Virus record (IMG/VR): IMGVR_UViG_3300030098_003093
Coordinates: 1 to 52,674 of that record
Reading direction: 5' to 3' (one strand)
Source: a virus
DNA length: 52,674 bases
Shown here one piece after another: positions 8,801 through 15,896 of the stretch. The translations under genes were made by a program, and so were the position numbers. Position 1 is the stretch's first letter; every line of letters begins with the position of its first letter. The notes beneath the pieces are model-generated. The model did no database searches, was not told the origin of the DNA, and worked only from the letters and a program-made list of their open reading frames with translations.

Positions 8801-8907
8801 TAAAAAACACAAACAGTGTAAATTTATCTAGTTATAGCAGGGGGGTGTACAATATTATCGCTATATTTGAAGACGAATTAATGCAATATAAACTTATAAA
8901 AGAATAA
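5896..8907 (+). CDS. Secreted MAM + GCTD-repeat protein with a T9SS C-terminal sorting domain
   Basis: 1003 residues. An N-terminal signal peptide (about 1-16, ending VFGLGQ) is followed by a MAM-like domain (about 20-180; FPWIHDFENG, GDHTTGNG, LSFWYHMHG). Roughly 18 Cys-containing repeats of the form GCTDSTxFNYNPLANTDDGSC follow, the first few interspersed with beta domains and about a dozen in tandem (about 540-870). A Cys-rich module comes next, and the protein ends in a type A T9SS sorting domain (about 934-1003; LLYPNPTKG, VYDFTGKRV, GVYNI). In Bacteroidota such proteins cross the inner membrane by Sec and the outer membrane by T9SS and become surface-attached or released. In a phage late operon this predicts a surface-displayed or secreted product made by the infected cell. 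The repeats are shared with the giant virion protein at 39850-45447. Confidence 0.8.
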   Translation: MKNILILLLIPVFGLGQVVNTFPWIHDFENGVELEQDTNDFADWLLHQGPTSSFNTGPQGDHTTGNGIYFYVESSNPNFPNKEFISYTPTFDVSATPGKVLSFWYHMHGTAMGDLEVGVLDSSGYTAIDTISGNQGNIWKFAYYPIPSTNVFKIAFKATTGSSYTSDICIDDLLVGDPFNVVFGCNDSVSSNYNPLATHSDGSCIYYYGCIDPTATNYNPWANVDNGSCIQEVVCNPGQSLIDVAIKLDNWPSETSWLIYSATDTFASVPSGTYDYTQTGQTVHTQVCVPVGDSIVFTINDTYGDGIGGGSVVGSCLVTNIDCQDTLFLLNPPNFGTTASSSPYVSASCNNDTIIYGCTTPSYLEYDSLATVDDGSCLTLATYGCTDLAAFNYDPTADRMLLTSPCTYDLILYDDGGDSWGACWLGVEQGDSLWQFKITQNGVYSDTFELVLNSNDEVYFYYFEIPTPQQNPQQLDIQTIQNSFKLENSYGVVLHEGNNPWPGPNENKLRNYKSALDIYEAQPFCGTECILVITGCMDAIAYNYNSLANTNDTCYYSPGCNNPGYLEYYTQGYIADIDDGSCSTVAVFGCTDSTSFNYSVTANVDNGGCVPVVLGCMNPLAFNYNPQANTNDTCIPVIYGCMSSIAINYNPLANTDDGSCIGVVYGCTDSTMFNFSPSANTDDGSCVPYIYGCMDATMFNYNPLANTDNGNCIPFIYGCMDTASFNYDPLANTDNGTCIPVILGCTNPIALNYCDSCNTDDFSCILPIYGCTDSTMFNYNPLANVDNNSCIPFIYGCTDPSMLNYNPSANTEDFSCIPFIYGCMDSTALNYDSLANTDNGSCIEAIAGCRDPNAFNYNPLANIIAHDSLGCLYAAEQCVNGSGNPFFLNDECYAWVIEVDEYCCYNEWDSICQLTYNHCSDGWTGEMPPARKTKKEILLYPNPTKGIANFSIPVDVEVYDFTGKRVLEIKNTNSVNLSSYSRGVYNIIAIFEDELMQYKLIKE

Positions 8908-8909
8908 TT

Positions 8910-9296
8910 ATGTTAGGAGGATTATTTTCAGGAGGAGCGGCGGAGTTAGTAAAAGGTGTAGGTGGTGTTATAGACAATTTACACACATCTCAGGAAGAAA
9001 AACTAGCTGCAGAACAAAAAATAAAAGAGCTAATAGCTACGTATGAAGTAGAAATGGAAAAACAAATATCTGAAAGATGGAATGCAGATATGAAAAGCGA
9101 CTCTTGGCTTAGTAAAAACGTAAGGCCTATGGTATTAATATTTTTAGTTATTAGCACCGTATTAATGATATTTATAGACGCAGGAACAATAAGCTTTGAG
9201 GTTGAGTCTAAATGGACAGATTTATTACAGTTAGTATTAATAACTGTTATAGGTGCTTATTTTGGAGGAAGGTCTTTTGAAAAAGTTAAAAAATGA
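8910..9296 (+). CDS. Holin, 3-TM GTA-type
   Basis: 128 residues. The N-terminal part is amphipathic and charged (EEKLAAEQKIKELIATYEVEMEKQISERWNAD), followed by SDSWLSKNVRPMVLIF and two clear hydrophobic helices (about 73-90 and 104-122). The DSWLSKNVRP junction and overall pattern match the family annotated as holin of three TMs for gene-transfer release. It directly precedes the M15 peptidase, overlapping it by four bases (ATGA), as expected for a holin-endolysin pair. Confidence 0.75.
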   Translation: MLGGLFSGGAAELVKGVGGVIDNLHTSQEEKLAAEQKIKELIATYEVEMEKQISERWNADMKSDSWLSKNVRPMVLIFLVISTVLMIFIDAGTISFEVESKWTDLLQLVLITVIGAYFGGRSFEKVKK

Positions 9297-9763
9297 AAAA
9301 AATAAGCGAACACGTTAGTTATAGAGAGGGTATTTACAGTAGAACGGCAGAAAGAAAAGATTTAGACAACACTCCAAATCCTGAACAGTTAAAGTGCATG
9401 ATGGAAATTGCCAGAGATGTATTTGAACCATTAAGAGAGTGGGTTGGCGGACCTATCAGGGTTAATAGTTTTTACAGGGGAGAAGAGTTAAATAAAGCTA
9501 TTGGAGGTTCTAGTAGGTCTCAACACTGTAAAGGTCAAGCTATGGACATAGATGACACTGGGTGTAAGAAAACGAATGCCGAAATGTATCATTATATAAA
9601 AGACAATTTAGATTACGACCAGTTAATATGGGAGTTTGGTGATGATAGTAATCCTAGTTGGGTTCATGTTAGTTATGTAACCCATAGGCCAAACAAAAAA
9701 ATATTAACAGTAGCGCTTAAAAAGAATGGTAAAACAGTTTACGAATATAGAGAACACAAATGA
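9293..9763 (+). CDS. Endolysin, M15-family zinc peptidase
   Basis: 156 residues matching the peptidase M15A fold (D-Ala-D-Ala carboxypeptidase / L-Ala-D-Glu endopeptidase). IRVNSFYRG (about 55-63) is followed by SRSQHCKGQAMDID with zinc ligands H78 and D85, and SWVHVSY with the third ligand H125; a nearby WEF supplies the catalytic Glu, about 114. It would cut peptide stems or bridges of peptidoglycan. There is no signal peptide, so access depends on the holin encoded just upstream. Its end overlaps the next gene by four bases. Confidence 0.8.
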   Translation: MKKISEHVSYREGIYSRTAERKDLDNTPNPEQLKCMMEIARDVFEPLREWVGGPIRVNSFYRGEELNKAIGGSSRSQHCKGQAMDIDDTGCKKTNAEMYHYIKDNLDYDQLIWEFGDDSNPSWVHVSYVTHRPNKKILTVALKKNGKTVYEYREHK

Positions 9764-10497
9764 TAGACCCAAAATCACATAGAGGCACTTTATTTAATGT
9801 TACCAGAGGATATGAATCTGCTATTACTAATAGTATAGCTGGAATTGGATTTGGAGGGTCTGCTATAATTAACACTGTAAGTGAACCTGAATTATTGTAT
9901 ATAGTTAGTTCTAGCGCTAACGATACTTCTGCTGGTACCGGTGCTCGTTCAGTATCTGGGACAATAGAAATAGTTGAAGAAGGGGGAGAGGTTCAGCAAT
10001 TTGATTTTGAAGTAGAGTTAGATGGAACCAGTCAGGTTCTTTTAGATGTTGACGGTACAGGTATATCTTCTTTTTCTGTGGTTACTACTGGTTCAGGAAA
10101 TACTAACGCCGGAGTAATATCTGTAAAAACTCAAGATACAGATACTGTTTTATACACAATACCTGCAAGCACAGGAACCTCTCAAAGTAGTTTGGTTACT
10201 ATGAATAGAAGAAGCAAGCTATATCAATTGAATGTTTATACAGATGCAACGACCACCTCTAATGTTCCAGAATTATATGAAATACTTTTAAGAAGCACAA
10301 ACGAAACGGATAGTGGTGATTTTTCTGCTACAACTTCTGGACGTATATTAGCCACTTTTTTTGCAACTCCAGGAAAGAATAGCTTTGAGCTTTATGATGT
10401 CGTAGAGTCTGGTACAAAGCTTTGGTGTACAGCTAAGAATGTAACTAATACTAACGCTAACGCTGTTTCTACAGAACTTATTACCTATGGAGTATAA
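9760..10497 (+). CDS. Beta-rich putative virion protein
   Basis: 245 residues, low complexity in Ser/Thr/Gly/Val, with many short strands and no charged catalytic cluster. The composition fits a receptor-binding, fibre or decoration protein. No family recognised. Oddly, it sits between the M15 endolysin and an amidase-like gene, overlapping both by a few bases, so it is part of the lysis transcript. Confidence 0.45.
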   Translation: MIDPKSHRGTLFNVTRGYESAITNSIAGIGFGGSAIINTVSEPELLYIVSSSANDTSAGTGARSVSGTIEIVEEGGEVQQFDFEVELDGTSQVLLDVDGTGISSFSVVTTGSGNTNAGVISVKTQDTDTVLYTIPASTGTSQSSLVTMNRRSKLYQLNVYTDATTTSNVPELYEILLRSTNETDSGDFSATTSGRILATFFATPGKNSFELYDVVESGTKLWCTAKNVTNTNANAVSTELITYGV

Positions 10498-10894
10498 ACC
10501 AAAATTAGAATGGCTAGTTGTTCATTCTACTGAAACAGAGTTTGGTTTAGATGTTTCTATATCAGAAATAAATTCAGACCACAAGGAAAGGTTTGGGATA
10601 ATAGGGTTTTCCGATATTATAGATTTTGAAGGAAATATAACTGGGACTTATAGTTTATATGACTATAGGAATTGCAAGCCTTATGATTGGGGTTTAAAAA
10701 ATTCAAGACACGTAGCATATATAGGAGGTTTGTCAGAAGATGGTTTTTATAAAGTAGACACCATGAGTCCTGAACAAAAAGAAACTTTAGACGTATATGT
10801 TATGTATATGAAAAGAAGACACCCCGGATTGAAAGTTATAAACTCTTCCGAACTTCAGAAACATACAAAAAAATCTATTTTGAAATCTGCGTAG
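10487..10894 (+). CDS. Amidase-2-like protein, apparently degenerate
   Basis: 135 residues. The start resembles the N-acetylmuramoyl-L-alanine amidase fold: LEWLVVHSTET (first zinc His, H13), DVSISEINSDHKERFGIIGF, DFEGNI, and a later SRHVAYIGGL equivalent to the NSIGIELVGG strand. The family's closing ligand motif, usually RHxxxxKxCPG, is not visible; the protein ends in INSSELQKHTKKS. It may be inactive, use different ligands, or serve as a binding or regulatory protein. The ATG lies inside the end of the previous gene, and its 3' end overlaps the convergent gene by 20 nt with no terminator visible. Confidence 0.5.
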   Translation: MEYKPKLEWLVVHSTETEFGLDVSISEINSDHKERFGIIGFSDIIDFEGNITGTYSLYDYRNCKPYDWGLKNSRHVAYIGGLSEDGFYKVDTMSPEQKETLDVYVMYMKRRHPGLKVINSSELQKHTKKSILKSA

Positions 10895-11102
10895 GTACAG
10901 TCCCGTACTCTATGTAATCTTCAACTTTTTTAGCCTCAGATATTATTTTAGACATATCCTTGTCGTTACCAACAACTTCTATAGTAAATTTTATAGCATC
11001 TACTCTTATCATTTTAGCCTCTGTCTTTCTTTGTCTATCGTTTAACATCTGTATATCAGCGTGCTGATTAATTTTTGGTGGTGGATTGTAATTTTTAGCC
11101 AT
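10875..11102 (-). CDS. Small basic hypothetical protein
   Basis: 75 residues, Lys-rich, with a predicted helical middle (MLNDRQRKTEAKMIRVDAIKFTIEVV). No family recognised. It is the most downstream gene of the leftward block. It overlaps the previous leftward gene by eight bases and its 3' end overlaps the convergent amidase-like gene, so transcription from both sides meets here. Confidence 0.45.
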   Translation of the reverse strand: MAKNYNPPPKINQHADIQMLNDRQRKTEAKMIRVDAIKFTIEVVGNDKDMSKIISEAKKVEDYIEYGTVPTQISK

Positions 11103-11292
11103 TTTTTTGTGTTATATTTTTTATAGTATTTATTATTTCTTCTTTAGCCTTTAGCTTTTCCTCTAGGTCTAATACTGTGAGTTTTAATTCACGATTAGAA
11201 TCTCTAAGTATATCAATCTCATAGCTAATTGTTGTTGAAGGCTTTATTGTTGTTGCAGGTTCTATAGCGTCTGCAAAAGGCTTGTATTCCAT
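11095..11292 (-). CDS. Small coiled-coil hypothetical protein
   Basis: 65 residues. The first 25 are Pro/Thr-rich; the rest is a heptad-repeat helix (IDILRDSNRELKLTVLDLEEKLKAKEEII). It probably oligomerises. Ten bases downstream of the phosphoesterase gene on the same strand. No function assignable. Confidence 0.45.
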   Translation of the reverse strand: MEYKPFADAIEPATTIKPSTTISYEIDILRDSNRELKLTVLDLEEKLKAKEEIINTIKNITQKNG

Positions 11293-11302
11293 TATTATTT
11301 AT

Positions 11303-12073
11303 TTATTTTATCCATTTATATTTGCTACCTAAATTCATCGGCACAAATATTGCTGTACGACCCCCATCAAGAACAACACCGCATCCTAGCGTAGGTTTTT
11401 TAGGGAAATGTTTTCCATATGAAAAAGCCATATGATGAACATCTATACCGCAACCAACATTCATGCCAAAAATAATATCATTACGAGAGGCCATGTAATT
11501 AACCCCTCCAAATGAATGTGAGTGACCTATAACTGTTGACTGTCTGTTTGCTATAGCTCTGTTTCTAGCTCCAGAAACACCTGAAGAGCCTGTTCCGTGA
11601 ACGTATAAAACATTATCTATTTCCCATTCCATTTTCCAAGTCCAACCCTCTGGAGCATTCCATATTTCTTCATATGTTTTTAAATATCTTTTTGGAATTC
11701 CTGCTGTGGTTGCTTGTCGGAAAGGTAGTGCCGAATGATTTCCTACACACACCTTTACATCTGGAAACGTTTCATACCATTTTTCCATAGCCTTTTGAGC
11801 CTGCTCGGCCTCTCTTACTGCGTTAGGCATTTCTAATTCAGACTCATGGTAAGATAGGGCTGCGTTATCACACTCATCTCCTATATGAACTATTTCTGAA
11901 CATCCAAACCTATTAAAAACATCATAACAAAAATTCCTGTAGTCTGGATGGCAAAAGGGTTCATGAGTGTCACCTATAACGCCAATGTTGTTAGTTCTTC
12001 TATGGTTGAGAATAAGACTCTCCTCTTCAGGAGTTAATCTTATTCTTCTTCCATATGTTTTTTTACTTGACAT
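11303..12073 (-). CDS. Calcineurin-like metallophosphoesterase
   Basis: 256 residues with the full set of metallophosphoesterase motifs: GDTHEPF (34-40), GDECD (65-69, GDxxD type), GNHSA (111-115), YVHGTG (His159) and GHSHSFGG (183-190). These supply two-metal ligands for phosphodiester or phosphomonoester hydrolysis. Phage members are often linked to nucleotide or DNA/RNA end processing; the substrate here cannot be told from sequence. It is preceded by a promoter-like TATCTTTG at 12089-12096 and heads the last leftward transcript. Confidence 0.8.
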   Translation of the reverse strand: MSSKKTYGRRIRLTPEEESLILNHRRTNNIGVIGDTHEPFCHPDYRNFCYDVFNRFGCSEIVHIGDECDNAALSYHESELEMPNAVREAEQAQKAMEKWYETFPDVKVCVGNHSALPFRQATTAGIPKRYLKTYEEIWNAPEGWTWKMEWEIDNVLYVHGTGSSGVSGARNRAIANRQSTVIGHSHSFGGVNYMASRNDIIFGMNVGCGIDVHHMAFSYGKHFPKKPTLGCGVVLDGGRTAIFVPMNLGSKYKWIK

Positions 12074-12088
12074 AGTTTTAAATTCTTA

Positions 12089-12122
12089 CAAAGATATAAA
12101 CAAATTTATTTTTTATTTACAA
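12089..12122 (-). promoter_or_regulatory. Leftward Bacteroidota-type promoter
   Basis: On the minus strand, TTG (12120-12122) and TATCTTTG (12089-12096) are separated by 23 nt. The TTG directly abuts GTTATTAAC, the recurring near-palindrome. The ATG at 12073 lies 15 nt downstream of the -7 box. Confidence 0.5.
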
Positions 12123-12132
12123 TTGTTAATAA

Positions 12133-12396
12133 CTATTTTTTGAAAAATGTGTAATTATTAGGCCTCCTACCCCATGTGTTATTGTAAAGACCATCGTCAG
12201 CTATCTTTTTAAATGACTGATACCTGTTTTTATGCAGCCTTTTTTGTTTGTCTTTGTTAAACGCTAACTTGTTACATTTTGTACAAACCCCAACATCAGA
12301 AGCAGGAGAATCTAATTTCATAGGCACATTACAGCACAGACTTATTTTTTGAGATATTTTCCAACTTGTTTTCTTTTTTTCTTCTGTCATTATCAT
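12133..12396 (-). CDS. Small zinc-ribbon-like protein
   Basis: 87 residues; ATG at 12396 with an alternative start two codons later (MTEEK). Cysteines occur as CC and CTKC around residues 21-40 (SLCCNVPMKLDS, GVCTKCNKLAF), a likely zinc ribbon. The C-terminus is basic and aromatic (KRLHKNRYQSFKK), suggesting nucleic-acid contact. A perfect 8-bp inverted repeat (12434-12452, loop caa) lies in the 5' region between this gene and the upstream one. Confidence 0.5.
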   Translation of the reverse strand: MIMTEEKKKTSWKISQKISLCCNVPMKLDSPASDVGVCTKCNKLAFNKDKQKRLHKNRYQSFKKIADDGLYNNTWGRRPNNYTFFKK

Positions 12397-12468
12397 ATTT
12401 ATTCATGTTGTTTATTAAATTTTCATTTTGATTGTTTCTTTCAAAAAGAAACCTAAGTATGCTCCTTA

Positions 12469-13029
12469 TCATTTTAAAGACATTTTTAATAATAATAAAT
12501 ACCCAATAACATCATCAAGAGTGTCTTCTGTATCATCATTTATTCCACGATTTTTTATTCTTGACAACTTATCGTCTAGTCTAGCGCATAACGCTTCAGT
12601 TGAGTTTAATTTGCTAAATATCCTAGGAGGGTTTAAAGCTGTATTACCGTAAGCTTTATTTTTAGATTTTAATAAATCAGTTATTTCTTTAGTAACAGCA
12701 TCTAATATCGTAGCAAAATCCCCTTGTTTTACATTTATAGACTCACTGCAAGAACTCACATTGCAACTTTCATCTACTCCGTGTATAAACTGTTCCATTT
12801 CACTAACATATTTTTCTAGCTCATTTACATAAGACTTTAAATCTACTTTAGAATCTTTTTGTGGGGATTCTTTTCTTTCTTTTGAATTTAAATCATCTGG
12901 TGTTGTATCTCGCATTGTAGGCACTCCGTCTCTGTCATCAAATACTGCTGTTGTTGTTGGAGTCCATCCGTTTCTACCTTTTTCGTAGTAGTATTTATTG
13001 TGCTTTTCAGCTTCTTTTTTCTTTTTCAT
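12469..13029 (-). CDS. Nmad1 / DUF1599-type protein
   Basis: 186 residues. The first half is polar and probably disordered apart from a short coiled coil (YVNELEKYVSEMEQFI). The C-terminal 75 residues match the nucleotide-modification-associated domain 1 (DUF1599): LLKSKNKAYGNTALNPPRIFSKL, then ARLDDKLSRIKN and DTLDDVIGYLLLL, with the conserved YGN and RxDDKLSR motifs. The family is associated with phage DNA-base modification systems. It lies among replication genes, so a role in nucleotide metabolism or a modified base is reasonable but inferred. Confidence 0.7.
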   Translation of the reverse strand: MKKKKEAEKHNKYYYEKGRNGWTPTTTAVFDDRDGVPTMRDTTPDDLNSKERKESPQKDSKVDLKSYVNELEKYVSEMEQFIHGVDESCNVSSCSESINVKQGDFATILDAVTKEITDLLKSKNKAYGNTALNPPRIFSKLNSTEALCARLDDKLSRIKNRGINDDTEDTLDDVIGYLLLLKMSLK

Positions 13030-13065
13030 ATTTCAAATTTTAATTATTAACTTTGTTTTAAACTC

Positions 13066-13254
13066 CTAAATAGAGTTATAATACTCTTGTAATCCATCTA
13101 TTTCTAATTTTTCTAATTGTTTATTTTTTGAATCTAATTCTTGTTCTATTTTTTTAATTGTTTTTTGCAATGCAAAGAACATCCACAACGCTCCTAAAAG
13201 GGAGCCGATACTAAAAGAAAAAAATATAATAGTTATAACTTCTGATTGAATCAT
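13066..13254 (-). CDS. Small membrane protein with coiled-coil tail
   Basis: 62 residues: an N-terminal transmembrane segment (about 8-28, IFFSFSIGSLLGALWMFF) and a Lys/Glu-rich heptad helix behind it. It overlaps the resolvase gene by four bases (ATGA). No family recognised. Confidence 0.5.
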   Translation of the reverse strand: MIQSEVITIIFFSFSIGSLLGALWMFFALQKTIKKIEQELDSKNKQLEKLEIDGLQEYYNSI

Positions 13255-13628
13255 GATAGTATTTTAATGATTACACCAGGGTTTTTTTTATCGTATTTAT
13301 ACTCTTCAAATACAGGTATAATTTCTTCACAGTTATCGTCTTTTATCCAGTTATATTTAACCATTAGGTCTTGCACTGTCTGGGCGGGATTTATATAGTC
13401 AAATTTATGTTTAGTACCCCTAATGAACTGTAGAGACACTCTATAAGGCTTCTCTCTTCCTTTTAACATCTTCTGGAAGTCTACCTTGTTTCCCATATAA
13501 AAACCCATAGTAGCCTTTATATAAGCTCTAGTAGCTTTTGAGTTTATCAGCATTTTTCCCGTCCATTGTTTAGAATTTTTACTGCTAGGGACATTTCCTG
13601 GTATAAATATCTCTTTTAATTTGGCCAT
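13251..13628 (-). CDS. rusA: RusA-like Holliday-junction resolvase
   Basis: 125 residues with the RusA-family pattern: an N-terminal FIPGNVPSSKNSK strand-loop, basic KATRAYIK, and the acidic signature FDYINPAQTVQDLMVKYNWIKDDNCEEI containing the spaced Asp residues that bind magnesium. Flavobacterial phage members read very similarly. It would cut four-way junctions as a dimer during recombination or before packaging. Neighbouring nuclease and annealase genes support a recombination module. Confidence 0.75.
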   Translation of the reverse strand: MAKLKEIFIPGNVPSSKNSKQWTGKMLINSKATRAYIKATMGFYMGNKVDFQKMLKGREKPYRVSLQFIRGTKHKFDYINPAQTVQDLMVKYNWIKDDNCEEIIPVFEEYKYDKKNPGVIIKILS

Positions 13629-13647
13629 ATTACCACTAAATTATCCG

Positions 13648-14139
13648 TCATTTAAATTTCTTTTTTTTTATTGTGTCTACACCAAAATACTGCGCATATT
13701 TTTTTCTAGGTATCAACACTAATTCAGACCAGTTGTTATCACCTCCTTTAACCACTTTTAGTTCTTGTATGTTTTCTTTGATAAGTCTTTTTAATTTATC
13801 ACACTCCATCATCCATAAGTTACTATGAGATATATCGGGCATATAATAAACCCACCAGTCAGCTTTTGTTGTACTTATACCAGAAGGGTTTCCTCTGTAC
13901 CTAATTTCAATAGCTATATTTCCTGTGTCATTTTCATCGTCAACATAGTTATCTGTCTTGACTTCCATGTACAAATTCTTGTCTGCTTTAGGAGAATACA
14001 TTACTATGTCATAATCCTTATTATCTCCACTTTCATCACTAACAATAGACATTCCATTTACAGCCATGTACATAGCCACTATTTTCTCTCCATTGTTGCC
14101 AAATTTTAGGTCTTTTTTAAATTTCTTATTTAAATCCAT
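13648..14139 (-). CDS. PD-(D/E)XK-type nuclease
   Basis: 163 residues. FGNNGEKIVAMYM (helix with Glu), DYDIVMYS (strand with catalytic Asp), LYMEVKTD (ExK) and a later TTKADWWVYYMP strand form a recognisable PD-(D/E)XK core. The nuclease could act on replication or recombination intermediates, or in host DNA breakdown. The tail is strongly basic (KKKKFK). It follows the primase-helicase gene by two bases on the same transcript. Confidence 0.7.
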   Translation of the reverse strand: MDLNKKFKKDLKFGNNGEKIVAMYMAVNGMSIVSDESGDNKDYDIVMYSPKADKNLYMEVKTDNYVDDENDTGNIAIEIRYRGNPSGISTTKADWWVYYMPDISHSNLWMMECDKLKRLIKENIQELKVVKGGDNNWSELVLIPRKKYAQYFGVDTIKKKKFK

Positions 14140-14141
14140 TC

Positions 14142-15896
14142 TTAATAAGGTGTTAAATCGTCACTTATATTTACAAAATTTTCTAATGGGTAAGACCCAT
14201 CATGATTTAAAAATCTATTTGACTTTCTATCATAACTTAGTTTAACAGGGGCACCGGTAGGAACCCCTACCAATTTCTGAAACTTTATTTTTTGAACGTG
14301 TATATCAACATCGGTATCTCTAAAGTCTTTAGGGTTTGGCCTGTGAACAGTAATAATATTATCTGCTTTATTGTACCAGTTGCTACCTCCCGCTATTCTG
14401 TATGCTGTAGGGACTTCGTTGTCCATACCCCCCTTGTCACTTCTCATGGTGATAGGGTGAGCCACAACGACAAATTTAAGATGATAGTTTTTTGTAAACT
14501 TCCTAATTCTATTTAATGTTTCTGCCACATAAAGAGCCTCAGACAATCCGTTCATGTTATGGTCTAGCTGATTAAATGGGTCAACCAACACTCCCTTTAT
14601 ACCTTTTCTGAGAACTAAATGTTTAAATTTATCTAGCACGTTATCCAAAGAAAAGCTATCTTCAGGGTACACAACAAAAAAATGTTTGTTTACAAAAGAT
14701 ATACCTCTAGTGTATTCGTTTATACTCATCCTGTGAGACGATTCTATATCTGAAGTTTTACCTATATACATCTCTACAAGAGTTTCGTAAAGTTCTCCAA
14801 TAGGATAATTTTCAGGAGAGAAAACTCCCCATTTCCAACCATAAAGTATAGAGCCGTTCATCATTAATTGAAAACAAAAAGATGTCTTTCCGTGTCCAGG
14901 TATTCCTGTAAACACATCAAACTCTCCCATTCTAAAAGTGTAGTGAGGGTCTAAACCAGGATACCCGCAAGACAACCCTTTAACCTTGCCATTGTTGAAG
15001 GAGTCAATCATAGAGCTTTCAACATCCGAAACAGAAAACACTCCGTCTACTGGATAATCCCTAGCTTTATCATAGCATTCCAACAGCTTTTCTTCTCCAT
15101 GCTTAACTAGAACATCGTTAGCGTCTTTACAGTCCTCTGGGAAGTCTATTATCATGACCCTTTCTTTACCCAGTCTCCTCGCTAATTCTTCTAGCAATCT
15201 CCTACCATTTACATCATTATCTACAGCTATAAATATGTTGTCCATATTTTCAAAATAGCTGTGACAATTATCAAGATACGAGAATTTAGATTCTACATTC
15301 TTGGCATTAGGGTTAGGAGCTCCATCAGGAACGCTTACTGTTTCTGTTTTTCCAATAACGTCAAAAGATAATTTATCTATCTCTCCCTCAACAATTATGC
15401 AGGTATTAGTATCTTTTATATCATCAAGACCGTAAAATATTTTTTCAGCACCAGACACCTGTTTAAAGTTTTTATCCCCGTCTCTGTATTTTATATTAAT
15501 CAACTCTCCATTTCTGAAATAATTAAAACAAATACAGTTTCTGTTTTTTTCTACTTGAGGCATGTAAACACTACACTCGGTAACTTTATTTTTCTCAAGA
15601 ATACTTTTAGGTATACTCCTGCTTTTAAAATACTCAACAATTTTGCTTGGTATTTCTTTACGTTTATGAGGTTTAGGCCTTATAAAAACTTTTTCTTCCA
15701 TAAGTTTGTTTTTTATAACTCCTGACCAAGCGCAATGATGACAGGTAAACAAGCCTGTGTTTGTGTTTATAGCTAAGCATGGCTCTTTCTTTTTCTTTCT
15801 ATTGTGAGAGCACTTAGGACAAACAGCCTTAATCTCTTCAGACCATTTACCCCTATAAGATATACCATAATCACTTAACAGACTTCTATCTATCAT
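14142..15896 (-). CDS. Bifunctional primase-helicase (T7 gp4/Twinkle type)
   Basis: 584 residues with ordered domains: zinc-binding primase domain (C26-x2-C29 ... C52-x2-C55), TOPRIM fold (CIIVEGEIDK with E170; IFIAVDNDVNG with D226 and D228), then a RecA-like hexameric helicase with Walker A GIPGHGKTS (331-339), a Walker B-like GVLVDP and downstream VVVAHP. It would both prime and unwind at the phage fork. Length fits the family. Its ATG overlaps the stop of the DUF4373 gene by one base, so initiator and helicase are probably made together. Confidence 0.9.
   Translation of the reverse strand: MIDRSLLSDYGISYRGKWSEEIKAVCPKCSHNRKKKKEPCLAINTNTGLFTCHHCAWSGVIKNKLMEEKVFIRPKPHKRKEIPSKIVEYFKSRSIPKSILEKNKVTECSVYMPQVEKNRNCICFNYFRNGELINIKYRDGDKNFKQVSGAEKIFYGLDDIKDTNTCIIVEGEIDKLSFDVIGKTETVSVPDGAPNPNAKNVESKFSYLDNCHSYFENMDNIFIAVDNDVNGRRLLEELARRLGKERVMIIDFPEDCKDANDVLVKHGEEKLLECYDKARDYPVDGVFSVSDVESSMIDSFNNGKVKGLSCGYPGLDPHYTFRMGEFDVFTGIPGHGKTSFCFQLMMNGSILYGWKWGVFSPENYPIGELYETLVEMYIGKTSDIESSHRMSINEYTRGISFVNKHFFVVYPEDSFSLDNVLDKFKHLVLRKGIKGVLVDPFNQLDHNMNGLSEALYVAETLNRIRKFTKNYHLKFVVVAHPITMRSDKGGMDNEVPTAYRIAGGSNWYNKADNIITVHRPNPKDFRDTDVDIHVQKIKFQKLVGVPTGAPVKLSYDRKSNRFLNHDGSYPLENFVNISDDLTPY

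Noticed and set aside
10487-11292. Both the amidase-like gene and the small gene starting at 11292 begin MEYKP
   Set aside because: The codons differ and there is no further similarity; coincidence in Lys-rich starts.
12434-12452. GTTTCTTT-caa-AAAGAAAC hairpin read as a terminator
   Set aside because: No U-run follows on the leftward transcript, and the stem is AT-rich; kept only as a note with the neighbouring gene.
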